A stretch of DNA of 64,000 nt from Herbaspirillum aquaticum (GTDB lineage Bacteria; Pseudomonadota; Gammaproteobacteria; Burkholderiales; Burkholderiaceae_D). Shown here in pieces: positions 1 through 7,289 of the stretch (positions within the stretch are counted from its first letter, which is position 1; the number at the start of each line of letters is the position of its first letter). The translations under genes and the position numbers were made by a program. The stretch lies in assembly GCF_002213425.1 (NCBI RefSeq), contig NZ_NJGV01000009.1, forward strand, positions 62,001-126,000. Direction: 5' to 3'. A model generated the notes under the pieces. The model saw only the letters and a list, made by a program, of their open reading frames with translations. It was not told the origin of the DNA and did not search any database.

Positions 1-2
1 TT

Positions 3-1487
3 GCGCTGGCCCTGTTGCAGGGCCTGTTCGCCATGAAGGAACTCAAGCAGGTCAACAGTGCTTCCGGCGAGATCGTCAACAAGTGGATGCCGACCATGGA
101 TGCCGCGCGCGAACTGCAGGGTTCGCTGCCGCCGCTGCGGCTCAATGAACTGGAGCTGGTCACCGCCGTCACGCCCCAGGAGCGCACCGCCGCCAACCAG
201 TCCATCAAGAAGCGCCTGGATGCGCTGGCCAAGCAGCGCGCGGTATTCGAGCAGCGCATGTCCGAACCCGAGGAGAAGGAACAATATGCCCAGTTCGGCA
301 AGAATCTCGCGGCCTACCTGAAGGTGGATGAACAACTGGCCGAGATGGCGGCCAACCAGCAGTATGACGAGACACGCGCCCTCTTCAACGGCGAGTCCGC
401 CAAGCTCTACGCCGCGATGGTCGGCAACCTCAATGCCATCGTCAAGGTCAATGCCAGCGGCAGCGCGCGTGCCGACGAAGAGGCCTCGGGCGTATTCCGT
501 GCGGCGCAGCGCTGGATCGTGGGCTTGCTGGTGGCAACGGTGGCCATCGGTTCGCTGCTGGCCTTCGTGGTGGCGGCCAATGTCTCGCGTCCATTGAAGG
601 AAGCGGTGGAAATCGCCCAGCGCGTGGCGCGTGGCGACCTGACCCTGCGCATCCGCCCGGCCGGCCGCGATGAAACCGGACGCCTCATGGAAGCCCTGCG
701 CGTGATGAATGACAGCCTGCGCGACATCGTCAATGAGGTGCGCCAGGGGACCGACACCATCGCCACTGCCTCCAACGAAATCGCGCGCGGCAACCTGGAC
801 CTGTCCAACCGTACCGAACAGCAGGCGGGCTCCCTGGAAGAAACCGCATCGGCCATGGAGCAGCTCACCTCCACCGTGACCCAGAATGCCGACAATGCGC
901 GCCAGGCCAACCAGCTGGCGGCCACCGCATCCGACATCGCCAGCCAGGGTGGCGAAGTGGTGGGCCAGGTAGTGCAGACCATGGAAGGCATCACCGAGAG
1001 TTCGCGCCGCATTGCCGACATCATCAGCGTGATTGATGGCATCGCCTTCCAGACCAACATCCTGGCGCTCAATGCAGCGGTGGAAGCGGCCCGTGCCGGC
1101 GAGCAGGGACGCGGCTTTGCGGTGGTGGCCTCGGAGGTGCGCTCACTGGCGCAGCGTTCGGCCGGTGCGGCCAAGGAGATCAAGGAGCTCATTGACGACT
1201 CGGTGCAGAAGGTCAGCGCCGGCAGCGCTTTGGTGGAACGCGCCGGCAGCACCATGACCGAAGTGGTGGCCAGCGTGCGCCGCGTTACTGACGTGGTGGC
1301 CGAGATCAGCGCGGCCACGCAGGAACAGAGCGGCGGCATCAATGAAGTCAATCTCGCCATCACGCAGATGGATGAGACCACGCAGCAGAATGCCGCACTG
1401 GTGGAGCAGGCGGCGGCGGCGGCGGATTCACTGAAGGGACAGGCAGGCAATCTCGCAGCCGTAGTGGGCAAGTTCAAGCTGGATTGA
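3..1487 (+). CDS. Methyl-accepting chemotaxis protein, 5'-truncated by the window edge
   Basis: Transmembrane chemoreceptor that passes ligand signals to CheA/CheW. The reading frame is open to the first base, so the start codon and most of the first membrane helix lie outside the window; the TTG at 15 is only the first possible start codon seen. A helical periplasmic region of about 150 residues is followed by a second membrane helix (about residues 166-190, counted from 15), a HAMP linker, and the long signalling coiled coil. The signalling hairpin tip is recognisable ([20 protein letters not shown], from about residue 338). The C-terminus ends FKLD and lacks an NWETF-type CheR tether. The periplasmic region looks like a four-helix-bundle (4HB_MCP) or TarH domain, but the ligand cannot be read from sequence. 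Confidence 0.95.
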   Translation, partial: ALALLQGLFAMKELKQVNSASGEIVNKWMPTMDAARELQGSLPPLRLNELELVTAVTPQERTAANQSIKKRLDALAKQRAVFEQRMSEPEEKEQYAQFGKNLAAYLKVDEQLAEMAANQQYDETRALFNGESAKLYAAMVGNLNAIVKVNASGSARADEEASGVFRAAQRWIVGLLVATVAIGSLLAFVVAANVSRPLKEAVEIAQRVARGDLTLRIRPAGRDETGRLMEALRVMNDSLRDIVNEVRQGTDTIATASNEIARGNLDLSNRTEQQAGSLEETASAMEQLTSTVTQNADNARQANQLAATASDIASQGGEVVGQVVQTMEGITESSRRIADIISVIDGIAFQTNILALNAAVEAARAGEQGRGFAVVASEVRSLAQRSAGAAKEIKELIDDSVQKVSAGSALVERAGSTMTEVVASVRRVTDVVAEISAATQEQSGGINEVNLAITQMDETTQQNAALVEQAAAAADSLKGQAGNLAAVVGKFKLD

Positions 1488-1495
1488 AGCGATAT

Positions 1496-1524
1496 GGCCG
1501 ACGCCAGATTGCCTGGTGTCGGCC
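1496..1524. terminator. Inverted repeat between convergent chemoreceptor and lysE genes
   Basis: Two 12-base arms (GGCCGACGCCAG and CTGGTGTCGGCC, one mismatch) surround a 5-base loop just after the chemoreceptor stop and downstream of lysE on the other strand. There is no clear T tract, so termination is inferred from position and fold only. Confidence 0.45.
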
Positions 1525-1561
1525 GCGTGCGCTGGCCTCGCGTGCAGCCAAGCTCAGGCGG

Positions 1562-2200
1562 TCACGGTCCGGTACGCGAGAGCAGCAGCCTGAACCCGAG
1601 GGTTATCATGACGCCGCCCGCGATGCGGTCGAACCAGTGCTTGCCCTGCACATACCAGCGGCGTGGACGCGATGAAGAGAGTGCGACGGCCACCAGGCCA
1701 TACCATCCCGCTTCGATCACGAAGACCAGCAGCAGCGTCAGCGCCTTGAAGGACAGGGAAGTCTGGGCCGGCAAAAAGGCGGCGAACACGCTGGTGTAGG
1801 CGATGGCGGTTTTCGGATTGCTGATCTGGGTGACCAGGCCCAGCCACAGGGACCGGCGGGACAAGGAGGGTGATTGGTCGCGCGGTGCGATGTCGTCGGC
1901 CATCAGGGGCGTACGCGCCCCGCGCCAGATGCGCCATCCCATGTAGGCCAGATAAACACCACCCCCGAACTTCAACACCAGATAGAGCGAAGGCACTGCC
2001 AGCAGCACTGCCTGCAGCCCCAGCAAGGCCGCTGCGGCAAAGAGCACGCCGCCGATACCCATACCCAGTGCCGCCAGCAGGCCATTGGGCCGTCCGCCGC
2101 CCACCGAGGTGCGCGCCACCATCACGAAGCTGGGGCCGGGGCTCATGGTGGCCAGGCTCAGCGTGGCGGCAAGTCCGATCATTTCAGCAAGATGTTGCAT
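1562..2200 (-). CDS. LysE/RhtB-family amino-acid exporter
   Basis: Predicted inner-membrane exporter of about 212 residues, the usual length for the LysE/RhtB family, which exports basic amino acids, threonine or homoserine lactones. The N-terminal family signature (SPGPSFVMVARTSVGGG) follows the first hydrophobic helix, and about six membrane segments can be read. I chose the ATG at 2200 because a strong GGAGG lies 6-10 bases upstream; the longer frame reaching 2434 runs through the neighbouring DUF1127 gene and is not supported. The start overlaps the end of the DUF1127 gene by 17 bases, so the two are probably translationally coupled. A remnant of a divergent lysR lies just upstream, fitting the common lysR-lysE pairing. 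The substrate is not determinable. Confidence 0.9.
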   Translation of the reverse strand: MQHLAEMIGLAATLSLATMSPGPSFVMVARTSVGGGRPNGLLAALGMGIGGVLFAAAALLGLQAVLLAVPSLYLVLKFGGGVYLAYMGWRIWRGARTPLMADDIAPRDQSPSLSRRSLWLGLVTQISNPKTAIAYTSVFAAFLPAQTSLSFKALTLLLVFVIEAGWYGLVAVALSSSRPRRWYVQGKHWFDRIAGGVMITLGFRLLLSRTGP

Positions 2201-2396
2201 GGATAACCTCCTTTTGGCGGTGAGGACGTTCCTCATTGGCTTGTTTTTCCAGGAAGAACGGCACCTCGCTGGCACCGATGCCCAGGTCATTGAGCTCGCG
2301 CGCGCCCATCTCCCGCATTTCCTGCGCGGCGCCCCCTTGCGAAGCGTGATGGTCCCCGAGGACGCGGACAAGGACCTCCCTGACGATGTGCCACAT
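2184..2396 (-). CDS. Small DUF1127-family protein upstream of lysE
   Basis: A 70-residue protein with a short DUF1127-like motif, MREMGARELNDLGIGASEV, at about residues 27-45, matching the family pattern of Arg/Leu-rich helix, RELxDLGI and an acidic end. DUF1127 (YjiS-like) proteins are small; some are RNA-binding or stress-related in alphaproteobacteria, but no role is established for this one. A GGAGAA ribosome site precedes the ATG. Its 3' end overlaps the lysE start by 17 bases, implying one transcript. The assignment rests on the motif, length and operon position. Confidence 0.65.
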   Translation of the reverse strand: MWHIVREVLVRVLGDHHASQGGAAQEMREMGARELNDLGIGASEVPFFLEKQANEERPHRQKEVIHATSC

Positions 2397-2434
2397 GGAC
2401 TTCTCCCTGGATGAATGGGCAGATCATCCGCCAA

Positions 2435-2518
2435 TCGAAGTCATTGGTAAAATTGAGATTGATGACAGCTACTATCAGTAAAACTGATGATAGAACTCAG
2501 CCTCAACCAGTTGCGCAC
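2435..2518 (+). repeat. Left copy of an 84-bp imperfect direct repeat (lysR promoter and start)
   Basis: Aligns without gaps to 5081-5164 with about 17 mismatches in 84 bases (80% identity). Conserved parts include TCGAAGYCATTGGTAAAATT, the ATCAG-N5-CTGAT dyad and the first codons of a LysR gene. It marks the left edge of the CDI-like island. Confidence 0.8.
2474..2488. promoter_or_regulatory. LysR-type dyad ATCAG-N5-CTGAT, left copy
   Basis: Perfect 5-base inverted repeat around TAAAA, ending on the ATG of the lysR remnant. The same dyad with a different spacer sits at the same place in the intact lysR at 5133. Conservation of the arms while the spacer changed suggests an operator that was once bound by the encoded or related LysR protein. 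Confidence 0.55.
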
Positions 2519-2524
2519 GTAGGT
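2487..2524 (+). pseudogene. 5' remnant of a LysR-family regulator gene
   Basis: Codes for MIELSLNQLRT and then a stop codon, closely matching the first residues (MRELSLDQLRT) of the intact LysR at 5133. Beyond about 2524 the similarity is lost and the opposite strand carries hemagglutinin-derived sequence, so the rest of the gene has been replaced. Its position, divergent from DUF1127-lysE, suggests it was the original lysE-linked regulator. Called broken because of the in-frame TAG and the lost HTH and effector domains. Confidence 0.65.
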
Positions 2525-2626
2525 CCGATTCACCGAGGCCACCGTCTGCTCTGCTGTCTTGCCTGTCAGCGCCTGCTGCTGCTTCTCATCGGTGATCTTG
2601 ATGACGCCGCCGCTGACAATACCCTC
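2525..2626 (-). pseudogene. Filamentous hemagglutinin / CdiA-like fragment
   Basis: On the minus strand a frame of about 34 codons contains GGVIKITDEKQQQALTGK, then TAEQTVASVNR. This resembles the conserved ITDEAKQQALTGKTAEETVASLNRDT stretch of large FHA/CdiA adhesins. It has no start of its own, is cut off at the lysR remnant on one side and near the end of the downstream immunity-like gene on the other. Such scraps are typical of orphan cdiA-CT/cdiI arrays formed by recombination. Family recognition is from memory of the motif and has not been searched. Confidence 0.6.
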
Positions 2627-2644
2627 GGCTCGCTGCCGGCATGG

Positions 2645-3238
2645 TCAAGAGTCTGAGCGCTTTGGGTCAGAAAGCGGTAAAAATTCCTCAGAATTTAAGA
2701 AGGTATAGATCGCTGCAATGACGCTTCCTTTTGGTAACACACGTTTCATAACCGTTAGTCCACGATCACCAGAAATCAGTACGACTTCCCTTTTTCCCCT
2801 TGAATATAGGAAAAATCTCCACCCGAGTTCACGCAGCTTTGGTCCCATGAGGATTTCCTGACCAAATGGAGGATCTACTCGTCGCTCCTCTATAAGGTCA
2901 TTAAACAACTGCATGAACTCCTTTATCTTTTCGCTGCCCGCTAGCCGCCAATGATCAGGAACTATTGGGTCTTCGAAGCTGAGATAGCCATGTTCATGGA
3001 GAGAGCGAACAAACTGCTCCTGAGGTTTCCCCCATTTCGGGATCTCCGATAACGTATGACCTTCAGCAAGTGTCTTCTTTAGGTCCGAGGCTATAGAGAT
3101 AAGCTCGGATTCGGCGTCAACTTCATCCAACAATAACGCGCCCGCCACGAACACGTTAAATGGCCCATAAATTTTCTTTGGCGTAGTTTTCACTACGTCG
3201 TACCACAGGGCAAAATATCGAGAATTTCCTGCCAACAT
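2645..3238 (-). CDS. Putative immunity protein, Imm42-like (copy 2)
   Basis: A 197-residue soluble protein without a signal peptide. It is a paralogue of the product at 3381-3947: shared are the opening F(A)xWYD, the segment GPFNxFxxG, a middle xDERR/EERRxxPPFG motif and a late GWxFFLxxxG. Domain layout and context suggest an Imm42-type immunity protein of a polymorphic toxin system, probably neutralising a variant of the toxin encoded upstream. It lies downstream of the toxin fragment on the same strand, the standard cdiA-CT then cdiI order. AT-rich codon use differs sharply from the surrounding genome, pointing to horizontal transfer. The Imm42 label is tentative. Confidence 0.6.
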   Translation of the reverse strand: MLAGNSRYFALWYDVVKTTPKKIYGPFNVFVAGALLLDEVDAESELISIASDLKKTLAEGHTLSEIPKWGKPQEQFVRSLHEHGYLSFEDPIVPDHWRLAGSEKIKEFMQLFNDLIEERRVDPPFGQEILMGPKLRELGWRFFLYSRGKREVVLISGDRGLTVMKRVLPKGSVIAAIYTFLNSEEFLPLSDPKRSDS

Positions 3239-3380
3239 CCGAATCCCTCATCATTCAAACTGGGAAAAATAAATTGTTCAGCACGCTTGCGCTTGGGTGG
3301 ATGCGTGCGCTCGTTCTAGAACAAATGATTAGCAAGTGAAATCACTCGCTTCTCGATCACTAAATAGATCCGTTGCATTC

Positions 3381-3947
3381 TCATAAGAAAATTTGCTTCA
3401 TCGCCTTGGAATATTTTTGGATGACATTTTCTATCTCGCCTTCGTTCATTACAGCGCTGAAAACATTTTTCCCTCGGTCCTTGGAGTAAATTAGTATTTC
3501 CGTACCCTGGCTCTGAAAAAGGAAGAAGTGCCATCCAGCGTCCCCAATATCTGAATACATCGAAAGCTCTAATCCGAAAGGGGGGCTTCTTCTTTCGTCA
3601 ACGATATCGATATAGAGGTCTGTCAGTTGCCCCCTTTTTCCACCATCATCTCTCCACCACACGCTTGGAAATTCTGGATCAGTGGCTGGAAAATAGCCCC
3701 TGCTCTGCATTGCGGTAACGAATAGCTCTCTTGTGTCATAGCCACTCGCGACCTGCGTAACCGTTTGCCACCCGTCGAAAGATCGATCCAAATCTGCGGC
3801 AATCATGTTCAAGGTAAAACTATCTTCAGTGCTCCTGAGGACTGTCTTTCCATTGATAAAGATGTTAAATGGACCGAAGCAGAAACCATTGGTCTCCGAA
3901 TGAATGTCATACCAAAATGCAAAGGTCGCTGTATCGCCGATGATCAT
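3381..3947 (-). CDS. Putative cognate immunity protein, Imm42-like (copy 1)
   Basis: A 188-residue cytoplasmic protein beginning MIIGDTATFAFWYD, with GPFNIFING near residue 25, DERRSPPFGLEL around residue 117 and GWHFFLFQSQG near residue 138. It starts one base after the toxin fragment ends (3948), which is the expected placement for the immunity gene cognate to that toxin. It is similar along its length to the next gene (2645-3238), so this is a tandem immunity array. AT-rich composition supports horizontal acquisition. The molecular target is inferred from position only. Confidence 0.65.
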   Translation of the reverse strand: MIIGDTATFAFWYDIHSETNGFCFGPFNIFINGKTVLRSTEDSFTLNMIAADLDRSFDGWQTVTQVASGYDTRELFVTAMQSRGYFPATDPEFPSVWWRDDGGKRGQLTDLYIDIVDERRSPPFGLELSMYSDIGDAGWHFFLFQSQGTEILIYSKDRGKNVFSAVMNEGEIENVIQKYSKAMKQIFL

Positions 3948-4815
3948 CTATTTCACTCCTAGCTTTCTTAAGTCACGAGACAGGCCCGCCTGTCGTAACT
4001 CATCTATCGTCAACGGGGCATTCTTGTCTGCAGTACTGCCACTCCAGTGATAAGTACCCGTATTATCGTCAAAGAATCGATGGATGTTCCCCTGCTTATC
4101 GAGCGTCAACCTTGTTCCTTTGTTGCTCGTCTCTATTGATGAATTAAATAGGTCAAGCGAATTCTGAGGTTCAATTCCTGCCTTTTTGTAATTGCCTGCA
4201 CTACCAGTTGTATGCTTAGAATTGGACTTGTAGCGCAGTCCATTCCGCGCGATAACTATTTCTGGCACCGGAAGTGCGCTGCCGCCTTTAGTTGAGGACT
4301 TTATAGCCAGAATTCGCTCTCGAAGCGAATTCAACGTGACGACAGCTCCCGCAGGATTATCCACCGTCGACGCTAACTCAACGAGCATGCGTTCTGTCAG
4401 CGATGCGTTGGCCCCAAGCGCTTCCAGTCTCGGATACTGGGCAATCAAATCATTCTCTTGCTCGGCCAGCTTTTGCCTGACGTATTCCTTTTGTTCGCCC
4501 GTCTTCGCATACAGCATTGCCAGGCCGATGTAGGGATAAGCGCTCTGCCCTGTCCGGATCATGTCTTGGCAACTTAAGAGAGATGCGCTACCGCTAGCGC
4601 ACGCATTCTCCAACCTTGCATTGAATGACTGCCGATCTCTTTCGGTCTTCTCCTTCAGTTCATCAAAGCAGCTTGCGCTGGATGAAGCAGAACAGCCACG
4701 CATACCCATCAGGAATTGATTGACACGTGAACCCAATGCGTTCTGTTCAGTCTCCAACTCCTGCAGCGCCTGCGCATCCCACTGCTTGCTCAGCTTATCG
4801 ATTCGAGGCGCAGTC
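3948..4815 (-). pseudogene. 5'-truncated CdiA/FHA C-terminal toxin module
   Basis: Open frame bounded upstream by an in-frame stop near 4816; the first usable start is a TTG at 4757 (269 codons). It begins mid-protein with IDKLSKQWDAQALQELETEQ, a pretoxin-like helical region with paired cysteines (residues about 22-60 from 4757), and ends in a compact C-terminal domain containing RYKSNSKHTTGSAGNYKKAG, EPQNSLDLFNSSI, GNIHRFFDDNTG and YHWSGST. That ending looks like a polymorphic-toxin domain, perhaps a nuclease, which I cannot place in a named family. No secretion domain, adhesin repeats or VENN-type motif is present, so this is an orphan cdiA-CT unable to be exported by itself. An immunity-like gene follows after one base. 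Confidence 0.65.
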
Positions 4816-4816
4816 T

Positions 4817-5080
4817 ATTTTCTTGTCTCTTTCTGAAATATCAGAAATGTCTCATTTCCAAAAAACTTAATGGCAGGGGTTCTGGCAGATTTGATCACTT
4901 TCGAAGATCAGTTTTTTGATCTGATGAGAAATACCTTTGATAGGCTTCATGTCTATTTCATTATCCAAACGGCACTGACCGGTATGACATGACGAACCGG
5001 CGCCGCAAGCACTCCGTTGTCGACGCCGTCAATGCCAGCTCCTGCTGTCCGCACGGAGATGGAAGTCCTGCCACCAGCGC
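4817..5080. other. AT-rich junction between the island and the intact lysR
   Basis: No gene seen. The left part is AT-rich and holds two short perfect inverted repeats: TTTCTGA-AATA-TCAGAAA at 4830-4847 and GATCA-N6-TGATC near 4904-4919. The right part (from about 4960) returns to high GC and runs into the 84-bp repeat at 5081. This is the right-hand edge of the acquired segment. Confidence 0.5.
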
Positions 5081-5164
5081 TCGAAGCCATTGGTAAAATT
5101 CTCCCCAATAACCGCCACTATCAGGAACCCTGATGAGAGAACTCAGCCTAGACCAGTTGCGCAC
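5081..5164 (+). repeat. Right copy of the 84-bp imperfect direct repeat
   Basis: Partner of 2435-2518: same length with no gaps and about 80% identity. Here it forms the promoter and first codons of an intact lysR gene. The two copies bracket the CDI-like segment. Confidence 0.8.
5120..5134. promoter_or_regulatory. LysR-type dyad overlapping ribosome site and start codon
   Basis: ATCAG-GAACC-CTGAT, a perfect inverted repeat whose last two bases are the first two of the lysR ATG (5133). The AGGA ribosome site (5123-5126) lies inside it. Binding of the regulator, or folding of the RNA, would block translation start, so negative autoregulation is a reasonable inference. Confidence 0.55.
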
Positions 5165-6029
5165 CCTGGTCACCATCGTCGACCTCGGCACCTTCTCCGC
5201 TGCGGCCAATGCGCTGCACCTGGCGCAGCCCACGATCAGCCTGCATGTCAGCGACCTCGAAGAGCGCCTGGGCAGCGCCCTGCTCATGCGCGGCAGCCGT
5301 CGCGTACAGGCCACGGCGCTGGGCGCGCTGGTGATCGACCGGGCGCGGCGCCTGTTGCGCGATGCCGACGACCTGCTCGATGTCGCCAGGAAACACGTGG
5401 AAGGCAAGGTCGGCCGGGTGCGCCTCGGGACGTCGACGGGCGTGGTGGTGAACCTGCTGCCCCGCGTACTGCGCCAGCTGGAAAACAGCTTCCCGGGCAT
5501 CGACGTGGAGGTCAACATCATGGGCTCCAACGAGACGATGGCGCGCCTGCAGGAAGGCACGCTCGACATCGGCCTGGTCGCCATCCCCATCACGGCCTCC
5601 AAGGAAATCCAGATCACGCACTGGCGCAGCGACCGCATGATGGCTTTCCTGCCGGCCACCTGGAAATCGCCCGCCGCCATCAAGCCGGGCTGGCTGATGG
5701 ACAAGCCCATGATCTTCAACGACGCCACCACGCAGATGTACCGGCTCACCATGGCCTGGTTTGCCGAGGCCGGTGAAAACCCGCGCGCGCGCATCGAACT
5801 GAACTACAACGAAGCCATGAAGAGCCTGGTCTCCGCCGGTTACGGCGCGGCCATCCTGCCGCTGGAACAGCCCCTGGCCGCCGAGCTGGACCGCCACAAG
5901 GACGTGCGCATCGTGCCGCTGTCCCCGGTGCTCAAGCGCCACATCGGCGTGGCCCATCGCGCCCTGCCCAACCTGGACAAGGCCACCGTGAACGTGCTGG
6001 AGACGATACGGCAGTTCCAGCAGGCCTGA
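5133..6029 (+). CDS. LysR-family transcriptional regulator
   Basis: A 298-residue LysR-type regulator: N-terminal winged helix-turn-helix (residues about 4-62, ELSLDQLRTLVTIVDLGTFS, then AAANALHLAQPTISLHVSDLE) and a periplasmic-binding-protein-like effector domain (about 90-295). The ATG at 5133 has AGGA at a good distance. The gene may once have partnered lysE across the island, since a related promoter lies next to lysE. It now lies directly upstream of, and in line with, the D-threonine aldolase-like gene. It is one of five LysR genes here. Confidence 0.92.
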   Translation: MRELSLDQLRTLVTIVDLGTFSAAANALHLAQPTISLHVSDLEERLGSALLMRGSRRVQATALGALVIDRARRLLRDADDLLDVARKHVEGKVGRVRLGTSTGVVVNLLPRVLRQLENSFPGIDVEVNIMGSNETMARLQEGTLDIGLVAIPITASKEIQITHWRSDRMMAFLPATWKSPAAIKPGWLMDKPMIFNDATTQMYRLTMAWFAEAGENPRARIELNYNEAMKSLVSAGYGAAILPLEQPLAAELDRHKDVRIVPLSPVLKRHIGVAHRALPNLDKATVNVLETIRQFQQA

Positions 6030-6054
6030 CGCGGCGCGTGGACCGCAGGACGGT

Positions 6055-6108
6055 GCATTAAACACAGCTTAATGCTCGATTCACCGAGCATTAAGCACAG
6101 CGCAATCC
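6055..6108. promoter_or_regulatory. Paired palindromic operator A
   Basis: Site A1 (6055-6075) is a perfect GCATTAA-acacagc-TTAATGC palindrome. Site A2 (6088-6108), exactly 33 bp on, keeps GCATTAA and the similar spacer gcacagc but has a degenerate right arm. The inner arms of A1 and A2 also form a 12-bp inverted repeat (6067-6096). The pair lies about 50-100 bases before the D-threonine aldolase-like start. Each full site contains a T-N11-A LysR signature. Four more such pairs occur in the window. Confidence 0.75.
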
Positions 6109-6158
6109 CGATCTCCTATAGTCGAGGCTCATCGACCTACCCTCTTCAGGAGTTCCCC

Positions 6159-7289
6159 ATGAGCCTGGCTACCCTGCCCACGCCCGCCGCCTTGATCGAC
6201 ATCTCCCGCATGGAGCACAACATCGCCCGCATGCAGCAGCGCATGGATGCGCTGGGCGTGCGCTTCCGTCCGCACGTCAAGACCACCAAGTGCCAGCAGG
6301 TGGTGCAGGCGCAACTCCAGGCCGGTGCACGCGGCATCACCGTTTCCACCCTCAAGGAAGCAGAACAGTTCTTTGCCGCCGGCATCACCGACATCGTCTA
6401 CGCCGTCGGCATGGCCCCCACCAAGCTGGGCCAGGCGCTGGCGCTGCGCCGCCAGGGCTGCGACCTCAAGATCGTGGCCGACAGCGTGGCCTGCGCCGAA
6501 GCCATCGTCGCTTTCGGCCAGGCGCAAGAGGAATGCTTCGAAGTCTGGATTGAAATCGACGTGGATGGCCATCGCTCCGGCATCGCCCCGGAAGACGCCA
6601 CCCTGCTGGCCGTGGGCAAGGTGCTCCACGCCGGCGGCATGCGTATCGGCGGCGTGATCGCCCATGCCGGCTCCAGCTATGACTACGACAACGACGCCGC
6701 CCTCATCGCCGTGGCCGAACAGGAACGCGCCGGATCCGTGCGTGCCGCCGAACGCCTGCGCGAAGCCGGGCTGCCCTGCGAGGTGGTCAGCATCGGCTCG
6801 ACCCCGACCGCGCTGCGTGCCGAACACCTGCAGGGCGTGACCGAAGTGCGTGCCGGTGTCTATGCCATGTTCGACCTGGTGATGCACAACGTGGGCGTCA
6901 ATACCATGGACGAGATCGCCCTGAGCGTGCTGACCACCGTGATCGGCCACCAGCCCGAGAAAGGCTGGGCCATCGTCGATGCAGGATGGATGGCCATGAG
7001 CCGCGACCGCGGCACGCAAGGACGCAAGCACGACTTCGGCTATGGCCAGGTCTGTACGGAAGACGGCAAGGTGCTGGAGGGCTACCTCATGAGCGGGGCC
7101 AACCAGGAACACGGCATCCTGTCGCGCCAGGGCAGTCCGGATGCGCAGATCGCAGAGCACCTGCCCATCGGCACGCGCCTGCGCATCCTGCCCAACCACG
7201 CCTGTGCCACCGGGGCGCAGTACCAGCAATACCAGGCCATCGCCGCCGATGGCAGCGTGGCCACCTGGCCGCGCTTCAACGGCTGGTAA
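6159..7289 (+). CDS. DSD1-family PLP enzyme (D-threonine aldolase / D-serine dehydratase-like)
   Basis: A 376-residue fold-type III PLP enzyme: an alanine-racemase-like N-terminal barrel plus a C-terminal metal-binding domain. The expected PLP lysine is K41 in RPHVKTTKC, and an H-x-C metal pair (H347, C349 in PNHACATG) matches eukaryotic-type D-serine dehydratase and D-threonine aldolase. These enzymes split or dehydrate D-3-hydroxyamino acids. ATG 6159 follows a CAGGAG ribosome site; a longer frame from 6072 would run through the operator and is rejected. The paired operator A controls it, by position. It converges on the amidohydrolase gene with a 14-base overlap. Which D-hydroxyamino acid is used cannot be told. 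Confidence 0.88.
   Translation: MSLATLPTPAALIDISRMEHNIARMQQRMDALGVRFRPHVKTTKCQQVVQAQLQAGARGITVSTLKEAEQFFAAGITDIVYAVGMAPTKLGQALALRRQGCDLKIVADSVACAEAIVAFGQAQEECFEVWIEIDVDGHRSGIAPEDATLLAVGKVLHAGGMRIGGVIAHAGSSYDYDNDAALIAVAEQERAGSVRAAERLREAGLPCEVVSIGSTPTALRAEHLQGVTEVRAGVYAMFDLVMHNVGVNTMDEIALSVLTTVIGHQPEKGWAIVDAGWMAMSRDRGTQGRKHDFGYGQVCTEDGKVLEGYLMSGANQEHGILSRQGSPDAQIAEHLPIGTRLRILPNHACATGAQYQQYQAIAADGSVATWPRFNGW

Noticed and set aside
2411-2656. 81-codon plus-strand frame at the left island edge
   Set aside because: It reads the lysR remnant out of frame and then the antisense of the hemagglutinin scrap; not a gene.
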